Notes: generated by a model from the letters alone, not told the origin. 64,000 nucleotides of DNA from Microbacterium sp. USTB-Y (GCF_023703415.1 NZ_JAGMTU010000002.1:620001-684000), one strand, 5' to 3'. Shown: positions 53,045-62,690, numbered from the stretch's first letter. Made by a program: numbers and translations.

Positions 53045-54871
53045 GTGGTCCAGTTCGAAGTCCCCGCGATCGTCAAAGCCGCCCCCGAGGACAACATCAC
53101 CGACCTCCTCGAGCAGCGGGTGCAGAAGACCCCCCATCTCGCGCTGTTCTCGGTGCCAGACGGCGCCGGGTGGCGCGACATCAGCGCCGCGGACTTCCGT
53201 GCCGCGGTGATCGCGCTCGCGAAGGGCTTCGCCGCCGCGGGGATCCAGCCCGGCGAGAAGGTCGGCTTCCTGGCCCGCACGACCTACGAGTGGACCCTGG
53301 TCGACTTCGCGCTGTTCTATGCGGGCGCGGTCATGGTTCCGATCTACGAGACCAGCTCCCCCACGCAGATCCAGTGGATCCTGGAGGACTCGGGAGCGAT
53401 CGCGCTCATGGTCGAGTCCCCGGAGCACTTCACGCGCTTCGACGAGGTGCGCGGCGACCTCCCGCTCGTCCGCGACGTCTGGCAGATGCACCTCGGCGCG
53501 ATCGCCCAGCTCACCGCCCAGGGGGCGGAGGTGGCCGACGAGGAGATCGAGCGCCGGCGCACGATCGCGAACGCGGCGGACATCGCCACCCTCATCTACA
53601 CCTCCGGGTCCACGGGCCGCCCCAAGGGCTGCGTGCTCACGCACAGCAACTTCGTGGAGCTCTCCCGCAACGCCGCGAAGTCGCTCGACGACGTCGTGTC
53701 CATCCAGGGCGCGTCCACCGTGCTGTTCATCACCACGGCGCACGTCTTCGCGCGGTTCATCTCGATCCTCGACATCCACGCGGGCGTGCGCACCGGCCAC
53801 CAGCCCGACACGAAGCAGCTGCTCCCCGCGCTCGGATCCTTCAAGCCGACCTTCCTCCTCGCCGTGCCCCGCGTGTTCGAGAAGGTCTACAATTCCGCCG
53901 AGCAGAAGGCCGAGGCCAGCGGCAAGGGCAAGATCTTCCGCGCCGCCGCCGCGACCGCGACCGAGCACTCGCGCCTGGTCGAGGAAGGGGCGAGGATCCC
54001 GCTCGGCATGAGGATCAAGTTCGCCCTGTTCGACCGGCTCGTCTACGCGAAGCTGCGCGAGGCGATGGGCGGGAACGTGCAGTACGCGATCTCCGGATCC
54101 GCGCCGCTGGGCGCCCGGCTCGGCCACTTCTTCCACAGCCTCGGGATCACGATCCTGGAGGGCTACGGCCTCACCGAGACCACCGCTCCGGCCACCGTGA
54201 ACACGGCGCACAAGTCGAAGATCGGCACCGTCGGCCCTGCCCTCCCCGGCGTGGGCATCCGCCTGGCCGAGGACGGCGAGATCGAGGTGCGCGGCATCAA
54301 CGTGTTCAAGGAGTACTGGAACAACCCGGAGGCGACCGAGGCCGCGTTCGACGAGGGCTGGTTCCGCACCGGCGACCTCGGCTCCTTCGACGACGAGGGC
54401 TTCCTCACGATCACCGGCCGCAAGAAGGAGATCATCGTCACCGCCGGCGGCAAGAACGTCTCCCCCGCGGCGCTCGAGGACCCGATCCGGGCGAACCCGA
54501 TCGTCGGCCAGGTGGTCGTCGTCGGCGACCAGAAGCCCTTCATCGCGGCGCTCGTGACGCTCGACCCGGAGATGCTGCCGACCTGGCTGGCGAACAACGG
54601 CCTTCCCGCCGACATGTCCCTCGCCGACGCGGCGAAGAACGACGCCGTGCGCGCCGAGGTGCAGCGGGCGATCGACGTCGCCAACACCCGGGTCTCGCGC
54701 GCCGAATCGATCCGCAAGTTCACCATCCTGCCGTCGGAGTGGACCGAGGCGAGCGGGCACCTCACGCCCAAGCTCTCGATCAAGCGCAACGTGATCATGA
54801 AGGACTTCGCGCCGCAGGTCGCCGAGATCTACAACGAGACCACCGCCACCACCACGGTGCCGCTCGGCTGA
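53045..54871 (+). CDS. Long-chain fatty acid-CoA ligase (AMP-forming)
   Basis: The 608-aa ANL-superfamily enzyme activates fatty acids to acyl-CoA via acyl-AMP. Motifs are YTSGSTGRPKGCVLTHSNF (A3), GYGLTETTAPATVNT (A5), GWFRTGDLGSFDDEGFLTIT (A7/A8) and GRKKEIIVTAGGKNVSP. GTG 53045 (VVQFEVPAI) has AAGGAG 5 nt upstream and is chosen over ATG 52949. It corresponds in place to fadD15 of mycobacteria. Confidence 0.94.
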   Translation: MVQFEVPAIVKAAPEDNITDLLEQRVQKTPHLALFSVPDGAGWRDISAADFRAAVIALAKGFAAAGIQPGEKVGFLARTTYEWTLVDFALFYAGAVMVPIYETSSPTQIQWILEDSGAIALMVESPEHFTRFDEVRGDLPLVRDVWQMHLGAIAQLTAQGAEVADEEIERRRTIANAADIATLIYTSGSTGRPKGCVLTHSNFVELSRNAAKSLDDVVSIQGASTVLFITTAHVFARFISILDIHAGVRTGHQPDTKQLLPALGSFKPTFLLAVPRVFEKVYNSAEQKAEASGKGKIFRAAAATATEHSRLVEEGARIPLGMRIKFALFDRLVYAKLREAMGGNVQYAISGSAPLGARLGHFFHSLGITILEGYGLTETTAPATVNTAHKSKIGTVGPALPGVGIRLAEDGEIEVRGINVFKEYWNNPEATEAAFDEGWFRTGDLGSFDDEGFLTITGRKKEIIVTAGGKNVSPAALEDPIRANPIVGQVVVVGDQKPFIAALVTLDPEMLPTWLANNGLPADMSLADAAKNDAVRAEVQRAIDVANTRVSRAESIRKFTILPSEWTEASGHLTPKLSIKRNVIMKDFAPQVAEIYNETTATTTVPLG

Positions 54872-54887
54872 TCGCGCGAGCAGGAGG

Positions 54888-54916
54888 AAGGGCCCCGGGG
54901 ATTCCCCGGGGCCCTT
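54888..54916. terminator. Terminator between the acyl-CoA ligase and PEP-mutase-like genes
   Basis: 12-nt GC-rich arms (AGGGCCCCGGGG and complement), extended by A-T pairs, a 3-nt loop and a short TTCTTCT run on the forward side. It can serve both convergent genes. Confidence 0.9.
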
Positions 54917-54941
54917 TCTTCTGCCCGAATCCGCGGCTGCG

Positions 54942-55757
54942 TCAGAACAGGTCGTTGAGCCTGCTCCACGACAGCCGCTGCGCCGTCTCGGTCGCGACGC
55001 CCGCGTTCACGACCTCCTGCGCCATGCGGAGAGTCGCCGCATGAACGGCCTCCGCGACCGCGGATCCCACGCTGATCCGCGCGGCGCCCGCCTCGGCGAG
55101 TTCTGCGACCGGGAGCGTGGTCGCGTCGAGAGCCACGTTCACGGGTACCTCCACCGCACCGACCAGCGCTCGCAGCGCCGTCGCGGACACCGCGCCGAGC
55201 ACGAGGATCCCGTCGGCGCCCGCCTCGGCGTACGCGCGAGCGCGAAGCACGGTCTCGCTCATCCACCGCTCGGCGTCGCCGAGCAGGGAATGCGTGTCGA
55301 TCCGCGCGTTGATGAAGGGGTTGCACCCCGACGCGTCCGCTGCGGCGCGTGCCGCGGCGAGTCGCTCCGCCTGCTCGCCCGGCGCACGGAGGGAGTCCTC
55401 GAGGTTGACGCCCACGACGCCCAGGGCGACGGCCTCCGCGACGGTCTCGGCGACGGCCGCCGGCCCGGCTCCGAAGCCGTCCTCCAGATCCGCCGTCACC
55501 GGAAGCCTGCCGTCCACCGCGACGACGATCCGCTGCAGGGCGCGCAGCGCGGTGTCGCGGTCGAGGCGGTGCCCGTCGGCGCTGCCGTTCGCCCAGGCGA
55601 TCCCGGCGCTCGTCGTCGCGATCGCACGGAGGCCGGCCTGCTCGGTGATCCTGGCCGACACGGGATCCCAGGCGTTGACGAGGACGAGCGGATCCCCCGG
55701 GACGTGGAGCGAGCGGAACCCGTCCGCCCGGGCGCGCTGCGCCGCCGGAACCGTCAT
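54942..55757 (-). CDS. Isocitrate lyase/PEP mutase superfamily protein
   Basis: The 271-aa protein has the superfamily pattern LVNAWDPVSARITEQAG, TTSAGIAWANG, PVTADLEDGFG (metal-binding Asp/Glu), GVNLEDS and INARIDT. The KKCGH motif of true isocitrate lyase is missing, so it belongs to the PEP-mutase-like group, whose substrates include 2-methylisocitrate and oxaloacetate. The exact reaction is unknown. The deformylase gene ends 16 nt upstream of its start. Confidence 0.85.
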   Translation of the reverse strand: MTVPAAQRARADGFRSLHVPGDPLVLVNAWDPVSARITEQAGLRAIATTSAGIAWANGSADGHRLDRDTALRALQRIVVAVDGRLPVTADLEDGFGAGPAAVAETVAEAVALGVVGVNLEDSLRAPGEQAERLAAARAAADASGCNPFINARIDTHSLLGDAERWMSETVLRARAYAEAGADGILVLGAVSATALRALVGAVEVPVNVALDATTLPVAELAEAGAARISVGSAVAEAVHAATLRMAQEVVNAGVATETAQRLSWSRLNDLF

Positions 55758-55773
55758 GCCGATCCCTCCCGCA

Positions 55774-56265
55774 TCAGAACCAGGAGCTCTCGCGCACCTC
55801 GCGCATCGCGACCTTCCGGGTCTCGGGATCCAGCCGGGAGAGATAGACCTTGCCGTCCAGGTGGTCGGTCTCGTGCTGGAGCGCCTGAGCGAGCAGGCCC
55901 TCCCCCTCCAGCACCACGGGCTCGCCGTCGAGGTCGATCCCCTCGACCCGCGCCCAGGGGTGGCGCAGCGCGTCGTGCCACAGGCCGGGCACCGACAGAC
56001 AGCCCTCGCCGGTGGGCACGGGCTCCCCGCGCACCTCGACCAGCACCGGGTTCAGCACATAGCCGATGTCTCCGTCGATGTTGTAGCTGAAGGCGCGCAG
56101 CGCCACGCCGATCTGCGGCGCCGCGACGCCGGCTCGGCCGGGCAGCTCGACGCTGTCGACGAGGTCGGCGACGAGGGCGCGCACGCCGTCGTCGATGGTC
56201 TCGATCTCCGCGCACACCGTGCGCAGCACCGGGTCTCCGAAGAGGCGGATCTCGCGGACCGTCAT
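55774..56265 (-). CDS. def: Peptide deformylase
   Basis: The 163-aa metallohydrolase removes the formyl group from nascent N-termini. All three motifs are present: [17 protein letters not shown] (metal Cys) and QHETDHLDG (HExxH). The start ATG 56263-56265 overlaps the stop of the upstream MinD-like gene by 1 nt (TGATG), so the two are coupled. A second deformylase elsewhere is common in actinobacteria. Confidence 0.95.
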   Translation of the reverse strand: MTVREIRLFGDPVLRTVCAEIETIDDGVRALVADLVDSVELPGRAGVAAPQIGVALRAFSYNIDGDIGYVLNPVLVEVRGEPVPTGEGCLSVPGLWHDALRHPWARVEGIDLDGEPVVLEGEGLLAQALQHETDHLDGKVYLSRLDPETRKVAMREVRESSWF

Positions 56266-58265
56266 CAGGCGGCCTGCGCTCTCAGGCCCTCGACCACGAC
56301 GGCGGCCAGCTCGCGCGCCGCCTGCCGGGTCTCGGGCTGGAGTGCGGCGAAGGAGATGGCGCTGCCCGCGGCGATCCGCGCGTCGTACGGCACGCGCAGC
56401 ACGTGCGCCACGCGGGTGCGGAAATGCGCCTCGAGCTCGCTCAGCCGGACCATCGGGGATCCCGGGCTGGACTGGTTGAGGACGACGACCGCCTCCCGCA
56501 CCTTGTCCGCGTATCCGTTCGTCTCGAGCCAGGTGAGCGTCTCGGAGGCGAGGCGCGCCTCGTCGACGCTGAGACCGGTGACGATCACGATCGTGTCGGC
56601 GCGGTCCAGCGTGGCGGCCATGACGGAGTGCACGATGCCGGTGCCCGTGTCGGTCAGCACGAGCGAGTAGTAGTGCGCGGCCACGGACGCGACCTGGTCG
56701 TAGTCCTCGTCGTTGAACGCCTCCGAGACGCGCGGGTCCGTGTCCGATGCCAGCACGTCCAGGCGGGTCGCGTCACGGGACACCACCGCCGAGATGTCGT
56801 GGTAGCCGGTGACCTGATCGTGGATGCGCACCAGGTCCCGCACGGTCTTGCTGTTCGTGCGCGCGATGCGGTCGGCGAGCGTCCCGCGGTCGGGGTTCGC
56901 GTCGACGGCGATGACACGGTCCTCGCGCGCGTCGGCGAGGGCCATGCCGAGCAGCGCGGTCACCGTGGTCTTGCCGACTCCGCCCTTGCGGCTCAGCACC
57001 GGCACGAAGCGCGCCGTGCCGGGAAGGGGCGCGGCGATGCGCGCGCTCAGCGCCTTCCGCTGCTGGGCGCGCTTGCCGTCGCCGAGGTTGATGCGACGAC
57101 CGGAGATCGTGTACAGCAGATGGCTCCACAGGCCCTCGGGCTCGGGCCCCGCGAGCCGCGAGGTGTCGAGCAGCCGGTCCGCCGTCAGCAGATCGGCGCT
57201 CTCGCGCTCGCGGTCGCCCAGCTGGTCGAGACGGCGCGAGGCGAGCTCCGTCTCCGGCGCGGGGGCGGCGTCTCCGTTCACGGTCTGCTCCTCGGCTCGG
57301 GGGACGGATACGGGAGGTGTCGCCGGCGTCGGACGCGGCTCGACCGGGCGGAGCGTCATCGGCGACGGCGCCGGCCAGGGAGCGCGGACCGGGGCCGCCG
57401 CGGGTTCCGTCATGGGGCTCTCGGCTGCCGCGGCCGCGGGCTCCACGCGCGCGGGCTCCTCGGGGGCGTCCGTCTCCGACTCGTCCCGCGGCTCGACGGC
57501 AGCGGTGCCGGCCTCGTCCTGGGACGGGGCCTGCGCGCCGTACCCCGGGCGCTCCGGCTGTTCGCCGTCGGGCGAGCGCGGCGCGCTCGGGTGCGACTCC
57601 TGCGCCGTGCTCGAGTCCTCCGGCACGGCCGCATCGGTCGCGACGGCGTCGTACGGCGCCTCCGCGGCGTCCGGGTCCACATGACCCTCGGCTTCGGCTT
57701 CGGCTTCGGCTTCGGCTTCGGCTTCGGCTTCGGCTTCGGCTTCGGCGAGATCGTCATCGGCTTCGGCCGCGGCGGGCTCGTCAGCGGCTTCGGCAGGCTC
57801 GGCTTCGGCTTCGGCTTCAGCGAGCTCGTCGTCGACCTCGGAGTCCGTCATCTGCTCGGCGGCGTCGGCCTGCTCGGCGGCGGCCGTCGGCTCGTCGTCG
57901 GCCTCATCCGTCTCGTCCCCCTCGACGAGCTCGGCGACGACCACGGTCTCCTCGGCGACGGGCGCCGGGATCTCGATCACGATGTCCGGGACGCCGGTGC
58001 CCTGATGGATCCGCCCGATGCCGTCGTCCTCGCGGACGAAGGCTGCGGGATCGGCCTCGAGGACGAGATCGGTGAAGGCCTCGCCCTCGGTGACGTCGTC
58101 ATCGACGAGGTCCTCGTCGTCGGCCGAGGGCAGCGTCACCGGGACCTGCGCCGTCGCCCCGCCGAGCAATCCGATGCCGGCGGTGCTGATGGCGCCCGTG
58201 CTGTCGAGCACGCCGAGCGTCTCCTCGGCGTCTTCGCCCTGCGTGTTCCTGCGTTCTGTGCTCAT
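56265..58265 (-). CDS. MinD/ParA-like ATPase with acidic repeat N-terminus
   Basis: The 666-aa protein has a long Glu/Ala/Asp-rich, low-complexity N-terminal part (about 1-400), including a (Ala-Glu)n run near residue 180, then a basic patch ([20 protein letters not shown]). A C-terminal MinD/ParA ATPase follows (about 425-666) with deviant Walker [28 protein letters not shown] and VLTDTGTG. This layout recalls EspI-like proteins of type VII secretion loci, but no such genes are near. ATG 58263-58265 with GGGGAGAG. Confidence 0.8.
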   Translation of the reverse strand: MSTERRNTQGEDAEETLGVLDSTGAISTAGIGLLGGATAQVPVTLPSADDEDLVDDDVTEGEAFTDLVLEADPAAFVREDDGIGRIHQGTGVPDIVIEIPAPVAEETVVVAELVEGDETDEADDEPTAAAEQADAAEQMTDSEVDDELAEAEAEAEPAEAADEPAAAEADDDLAEAEAEAEAEAEAEAEAEAEGHVDPDAAEAPYDAVATDAAVPEDSSTAQESHPSAPRSPDGEQPERPGYGAQAPSQDEAGTAAVEPRDESETDAPEEPARVEPAAAAAESPMTEPAAAPVRAPWPAPSPMTLRPVEPRPTPATPPVSVPRAEEQTVNGDAAPAPETELASRRLDQLGDRERESADLLTADRLLDTSRLAGPEPEGLWSHLLYTISGRRINLGDGKRAQQRKALSARIAAPLPGTARFVPVLSRKGGVGKTTVTALLGMALADAREDRVIAVDANPDRGTLADRIARTNSKTVRDLVRIHDQVTGYHDISAVVSRDATRLDVLASDTDPRVSEAFNDEDYDQVASVAAHYYSLVLTDTGTGIVHSVMAATLDRADTIVIVTGLSVDEARLASETLTWLETNGYADKVREAVVVLNQSSPGSPMVRLSELEAHFRTRVAHVLRVPYDARIAAGSAISFAALQPETRQAARELAAVVVEGLRAQAA
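57688..57746. repeat. Hexanucleotide microsatellite (TCGGCT)n
   Basis: Nine full copies plus five bases of TCGGCT, coding for alternating Glu-Ala on the reverse strand. It is in frame, so copy-number changes by whole units keep the reading frame. The Glu codon is GAA throughout, unlike the GAG preferred elsewhere in the gene, which points to recent slippage. A shorter related run is at about 57800-57820. Confidence 0.9.
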
Positions 58266-58320
58266 GCTGGTCTGTCTCTCCCCCGCGGCGCGCCCCGGTG
58301 GGGAGCGCATCGCCCGCACA

Positions 58321-58326
58321 AGATTA
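58321..58326 (-). promoter_or_regulatory. Possible -10 box of the MinD-like gene
   Basis: TAATCT on the reverse strand about 55 nt before ATG. Weak -35. Confidence 0.35.
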
Positions 58327-58364
58327 GTGCACGGCGACGGGGGCGCACACGACGGCCGGACTCC

Positions 58365-61300
58365 TCACGCCGGCTGCGACGGCCGGATGACGACGATCAG
58401 GTCCCCTGCCTCGACCTGCTGCGTGGCGCCGATCGCGAGCCTCTCGATGACGCCGTCGACGGGTGCGGTGATCGCCGCCTCCATCTTCATCGCCTCGATC
58501 GAGGCGACCGGCTCCCCGGCGCGAACGGCGTCGCCGACCTCGGCCTTGACCGTGACGACGCCCGAGAACGGTGCGGCCACCTGGCCCGGCTTCGAGGTGT
58601 CGGCCTTCTCGACCTCGCGCGCGTCGACCGCGACGGAGCGGTCCCGCACGAACACGGGCCTCAGCTGTCCGTTCAGCGTGGTCATGACGGTGCGGATGCC
58701 CTTCTCGTCCGCCTCGCCGATCGCCTCGAGGCCGACGTAGAGCTGCACACCCGGGTCGATCTCCGCCACGTGCTCCTCGCCCGGCACCAGTCCGTAGAGG
58801 TAGTCCGGGGTCCCGAGGGCGGACAGATCCCCGAACGCCGCACGGGTGCGCTCGAACTCCGCCGCCGGTCCCGGGAACAGCACGCGGTTGAGGGTCTGCC
58901 GACGCTCGCGGCTCTCGCCGTCGAGGGCCTGCTGCTCCTCCGCGGTGATCGGGACGACATCGATCGACACCGTCCGGCCGGCGAGCGCCTTGGTGCGGAA
59001 CGGCTCCGGCCATCCGCCGGGGAGATCGCCCAGCTCACCCGCCATGAAGCCGATCACGGAATCGGGGATGTCGTAGTTCTGCGGGTTCTCCTCGAAATCC
59101 GCGGGGTCCGCCCCTGCGGCGACGAGCGCCAAGGCCAGGTCGCCGACGACCTTCGACGACGGGGTGACCTTGGGGATCCGGCCCAGGATCCGGTCCGCGG
59201 CGGCGTACATGTCCTCGATCCGCTCGAAGTCGTCGGCCATGCCGAGCGCGATCGCCTGCTGGCGCAGGTTGGACAGCTGCCCGCCCGGGATCTCGTGGTG
59301 GTAGACCCGTCCGGTCGGGGCGGTCAGCCCGGACTCGAAGGGACGGTAGAGCTGGCGCACGCCCTCCCAGTAGGGCTCGAGGTCGCCGACGGCCTGCAGG
59401 TCCAGCCCGGTGTCGCGCTCGGTGTGGGCGAGGGCCGCCACGAGCGCGGACAGCGACGGCTGGCTCGTGGTGCCCGACATCGGCGCCGCGGCCGCGTCGA
59501 CCGCGTCGGCGCCGGCCGCGCTGGCGGCCAGCAGCGTCGCGAGCTGACCGCCCGCGGTGTCGTGCGTGTGCACCTGGACCGGAAGGTCGAAGCGCTCCCG
59601 CAGGGCGGCGACGAGCCGTGCCGCCGCGGCGGGCCGCAGCAGCCCCGCCATGTCCTTGATGGCGAGGATGTGCGCACCCGATTCGACGATCTGCTCCGCG
59701 AGGCGCAGGTAGTAGTCCAGGGTGTACAGGTCCTCCGCCGGATCCAGCAGGTCGCCCGTGTAGCAGAGCGCGACCTCGGCGACGGCGGTTCCGGTCTCCA
59801 GCACCGCGTCGATCGCCGGGCGCATCTGCGACACGTCGTTGAGGGCGTCGAAGATGCGGAAGATGTCCACGCCGGTCGCCGCGGCCTCGCGCACGAACGC
59901 GTTCGTCACCCCGACGGGACGCGGCGTGTACCCGACGGTGTTGCGTCCGCGCAGCAGCATCTGCAGCGGGATGTTGGGCATCGCGGCCCGCAGCGCCTCC
60001 AGGCGCTCCCACGGATCCTCGGCGAGGAAGCGCAGGGCGACGTCGTAGGTCGCACCGCCCCAGGCCTCCATCGAGAGGAGCTGCGGGGTCATGCGCGCCA
60101 CATGCGGCGCGACGCGCACCAGGTCGCGGGTGCGCACCCGCGTGGCGAGCAGGGACTGGTGCGCATCGCGGAAGGTCGTCTCGGTCACGGCGAGAGCGGT
60201 CTGCTCGCGCAGCGCACGGGCGAAGCCCGCCGGGCCGAGCTGGAGCAGCCGATCCCGGGCGCCCGCCGGCGGCGCCGCGCTCAGGTCGATCGCGGGGAGC
60301 TTGCTGCCCGGCGACGGCGACAGCGGCTTGTCCCCGTAGGGCCGGTTCACCGTGACATCGGCGAGCCAGTTCAGCAGACGGGTCGCGCGGTCCCTCGAGG
60401 GGTTGCTGGTGACCAGCCCCGGCCGCTCCTCGATGAACAGCGTGGACAGGTCGCCGACGACGAACGCCGGGTCGTCGAGCACCGCACGAAGGAAGGGGAT
60501 GTTGGTGGAGACCCCGCGGATCCGGAACTCCGCGAGCGCGCGCTTGGCCCGCGCCACCGCGGCCGGGAAGTCGCGGCCTCGGCAGGTGAGCTTGGCGAGC
60601 ATCGAGTCGAAGTGCGGGCTGATCTGGGATCCCGCGGCCGTGGTGCCGCCGTCGAGGCGGATGCCGGCCCCTCCCGGCGAGCGGTACGTCGTGATGCGAC
60701 CGGTGTCGGGACGGAAGCCCTGGGCCGGGTCCTCGGTCGTGATGCGGCACTGCAGCGCCGCACCCCGCAGCTGGATGTCGTCCTGCTCCAGCCCGAGGTC
60801 CGCGAGCGTCTCGCCCGCGGCGATCCGGATCTGCGACTGCACGAGGTCGACGTCGGTGACCTCCTCGGTGACCGTGTGCTCGACCTGGATGCGCGGGTTC
60901 ATCTCGATGAACACGACCTCGCCCGCGCGCTCCCCCGCGGTCTCCAGCAGGAACTCGACCGTGCCGGCGTTCTCGTAGCCGATCGACCGGGCGAAGGCGA
61001 CCGCGTATCCGTGCAGGGCGTTGCGGGTCTCGTCGTCGAGGTTCGGCGCCGGCGCGATCTCGACCACCTTCTGATGCCGCCGCTGCACGGAGCAGTCCCG
61101 CTCGAACAGATGCACCGTGTTCCCGGCGCCGTCGGCGAGGATCTGCACCTCGATGTGGCGGGGCCGCTGCACCGCCTGCTCGAGGAAGACCCGGGGGTCG
61201 CCGAACGCGCTCCCCGCCTCGCGCATGGCCTCGGCCAGCGCCGGGGCCAGATCGCCCAGCGACTCGACCCGGCGCATCCCGCGTCCGCCGCCGCCCGCGA

Positions 61301-61778
61301 CCGCCTTGACGAAGATCGGGAAGCCGATGGCCTCGGCCTGCGCGACGAGTGCGTCGACGTCGTCGGAGGCATCGGTCGACCGCAGCACCGGCACGCCCGC
61401 CGCGACCGCATGCTGCTTCGCGGTCACCTTGTTGCCGGCCATCTCCAGCACGTGCGCCGGAGGCCCGATGAAGGCGATGCCGTTCTCCGCCGCGCGGGCG
61501 GCCAGCTGCGGGTTCTCCGAGAGGAAGCCGTACCCCGGGTAGATCGCGTCCGCACCGCTGGACAGCGCCACCCGGATGATCTCGTCCACATCGAGATAGG
61601 CGCGCACCGGGTGCCCGACCTCGCCGATCTGGTAGGACTCGTCCGCCTTCTGACGGTGGAGGGATCCACGGTCCTCCCAGGGGAAGACGGCGACCGTCTT
61701 CGCTCCCACCTCGAATGCGGCTCGGAACGCGCGGATGGCGATCTCACCACGATTGGCCACAAGGATCTTCTGGAACAT
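58365..61778 (-). CDS. pyc: Pyruvate carboxylase
   Basis: The 1137-aa biotin enzyme makes oxaloacetate from pyruvate and bicarbonate. The N-terminal biotin carboxylase domain (1 to about 450) has MFQKILVANRGEIAIRAFRA, the ATP loop KAVAGGGGRGMR and FIEMNPRIQVEHTVTEE. The carboxyltransferase domain (about 530-850) has RDAHQSLLATRVR with the metal site. The C-terminal biotin domain has IEAMKMEA, in which K is biotinylated. Length is as expected for a single-chain PYC. ATG 61776-61778 with GAGGTG. Confidence 0.96.
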   Translation of the reverse strand: MFQKILVANRGEIAIRAFRAAFEVGAKTVAVFPWEDRGSLHRQKADESYQIGEVGHPVRAYLDVDEIIRVALSSGADAIYPGYGFLSENPQLAARAAENGIAFIGPPAHVLEMAGNKVTAKQHAVAAGVPVLRSTDASDDVDALVAQAEAIGFPIFVKAVAGGGGRGMRRVESLGDLAPALAEAMREAGSAFGDPRVFLEQAVQRPRHIEVQILADGAGNTVHLFERDCSVQRRHQKVVEIAPAPNLDDETRNALHGYAVAFARSIGYENAGTVEFLLETAGERAGEVVFIEMNPRIQVEHTVTEEVTDVDLVQSQIRIAAGETLADLGLEQDDIQLRGAALQCRITTEDPAQGFRPDTGRITTYRSPGGAGIRLDGGTTAAGSQISPHFDSMLAKLTCRGRDFPAAVARAKRALAEFRIRGVSTNIPFLRAVLDDPAFVVGDLSTLFIEERPGLVTSNPSRDRATRLLNWLADVTVNRPYGDKPLSPSPGSKLPAIDLSAAPPAGARDRLLQLGPAGFARALREQTALAVTETTFRDAHQSLLATRVRTRDLVRVAPHVARMTPQLLSMEAWGGATYDVALRFLAEDPWERLEALRAAMPNIPLQMLLRGRNTVGYTPRPVGVTNAFVREAAATGVDIFRIFDALNDVSQMRPAIDAVLETGTAVAEVALCYTGDLLDPAEDLYTLDYYLRLAEQIVESGAHILAIKDMAGLLRPAAAARLVAALRERFDLPVQVHTHDTAGGQLATLLAASAAGADAVDAAAAPMSGTTSQPSLSALVAALAHTERDTGLDLQAVGDLEPYWEGVRQLYRPFESGLTAPTGRVYHHEIPGGQLSNLRQQAIALGMADDFERIEDMYAAADRILGRIPKVTPSSKVVGDLALALVAAGADPADFEENPQNYDIPDSVIGFMAGELGDLPGGWPEPFRTKALAGRTVSIDVVPITAEEQQALDGESRERRQTLNRVLFPGPAAEFERTRAAFGDLSALGTPDYLYGLVPGEEHVAEIDPGVQLYVGLEAIGEADEKGIRTVMTTLNGQLRPVFVRDRSVAVDAREVEKADTSKPGQVAAPFSGVVTVKAEVGDAVRAGEPVASIEAMKMEAAITAPVDGVIERLAIGATQQVEAGDLIVVIRPSQPA

Positions 61779-61849
61779 GGCACCTCGAACACTGTTCTGC
61801 GCGACGACGCGCATCGGGGGGCTGAGTGTGTCCTCAGCCTAGAGGAAGG

Positions 61850-61855
61850 TAACGT
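61850..61855 (+). promoter_or_regulatory. -10 box of parA (leaderless type)
   Basis: TAACGT, 7 nt, then GTG 61863. An AGAGGAAGG sequence just upstream could instead serve a GTG at 61854. Confidence 0.35.
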
Positions 61856-61862
61856 GGTCTCC

Positions 61863-62672
61863 GTGCACGTACTCAGCGTCAGTTCCCTCAAGGGCGGTGT
61901 CGGAAAGACGACCGTGACCCTCGGCCTCGCTTCGGCGGCGTTCGCCCGCGGCGTCCGGACCCTCGTGGTCGACCTCGACCCGCAGTCCGACGTCTCGACG
62001 GGCATGGACATCCAGGTCGCCGGGCGGCTCAACATCGCCGACGTCCTCGCCAACCCCAAGGAGAAGGTGGTCCGTCAAGCCATCACGTCCTCCGGCTGGG
62101 CGAAGGTGCATCCGGGAACCATCGACGTGCTCATCGGCAGCCCGTCCGCGATCAACTTCGACGGGCCGCACCCGAGCGTGCGCGACGTCTGGAAGCTCGA
62201 GGAGGCGCTCGCCGCCGTCGAGGCCGACTACGACCTCGTCCTCATCGACTGCGCGCCGTCGCTGAACGCGCTCACCCGCACCGCGTGGGCCGCGAGCGAC
62301 CGCGTCATGGTCGTCACCGAGCCGGGCCTGTTCTCCGTCGCCGCCGCCGACCGCGCCCTGCGCGCGATCGAGGAGATCCGCCGCGGCCTCTCCCCGCGGC
62401 TGCAGCCGCTCGGCATCGTGGTCAACCGCGTGCGCCCCCAGTCGATCGAGCACCAGTTCCGCATCAAGGAGCTGCGTGACATGTTCGGCCCGCTGGTGCT
62501 GAGCCCCCAGCTCCCCGAGCGCACCTCCCTGCAGCAGGCGCAGGGCGCCGCGAAGCCGCTGCACATCTGGCCCGGCGACTCCGCGCAGGAGCTCGCGGCC
62601 GACTTCGACACCCTGCTGGACCGGGTCATCCGCACCGGACGCATCGCACTGCCGGAGGACACCCGCGCCTGA
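61863..62672 (+). CDS. Orphan ParA-family ATPase
   Basis: The 269-aa protein has the ParA deviant Walker [35 protein letters not shown] (Walker A'), VLIDCAPSLNALT (Walker B) and GIVVNRVRPQ. There is no ParB or ScpA/ScpB gene beside it. Start choice is between GTG 61854 and GTG 61863; the latter matches related proteins (VHVLSVSSLKGG) and the leaderless spacing. It may position a chromosome region or other cargo. Confidence 0.85.
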   Translation: MHVLSVSSLKGGVGKTTVTLGLASAAFARGVRTLVVDLDPQSDVSTGMDIQVAGRLNIADVLANPKEKVVRQAITSSGWAKVHPGTIDVLIGSPSAINFDGPHPSVRDVWKLEEALAAVEADYDLVLIDCAPSLNALTRTAWAASDRVMVVTEPGLFSVAAADRALRAIEEIRRGLSPRLQPLGIVVNRVRPQSIEHQFRIKELRDMFGPLVLSPQLPERTSLQQAQGAAKPLHIWPGDSAQELAADFDTLLDRVIRTGRIALPEDTRA

Positions 62673-62690
62673 GCGCCGGGCGCCCCTGAG

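Noticed and set aside
57688..57746. CRISPR-like repeat
   Set aside because: It is a 6-bp tandem microsatellite with no spacers and lies inside a coding gene. No CRISPR array or cas gene is present.
61787..61797. GAACACTGTTC palindrome before pyc, considered as a LexA box
   Set aside because: Actinobacterial LexA sites need a 4-nt centre (GAAC-N4-GTTC); here it is 3 nt, and pyc is not an SOS gene.
56403..61862. Very long forward open frame leading into parA
   Set aside because: It is antisense to the MinD-like and pyc genes. Only the final part, from GTG 61863, is the ParA protein; the rest is a shadow.
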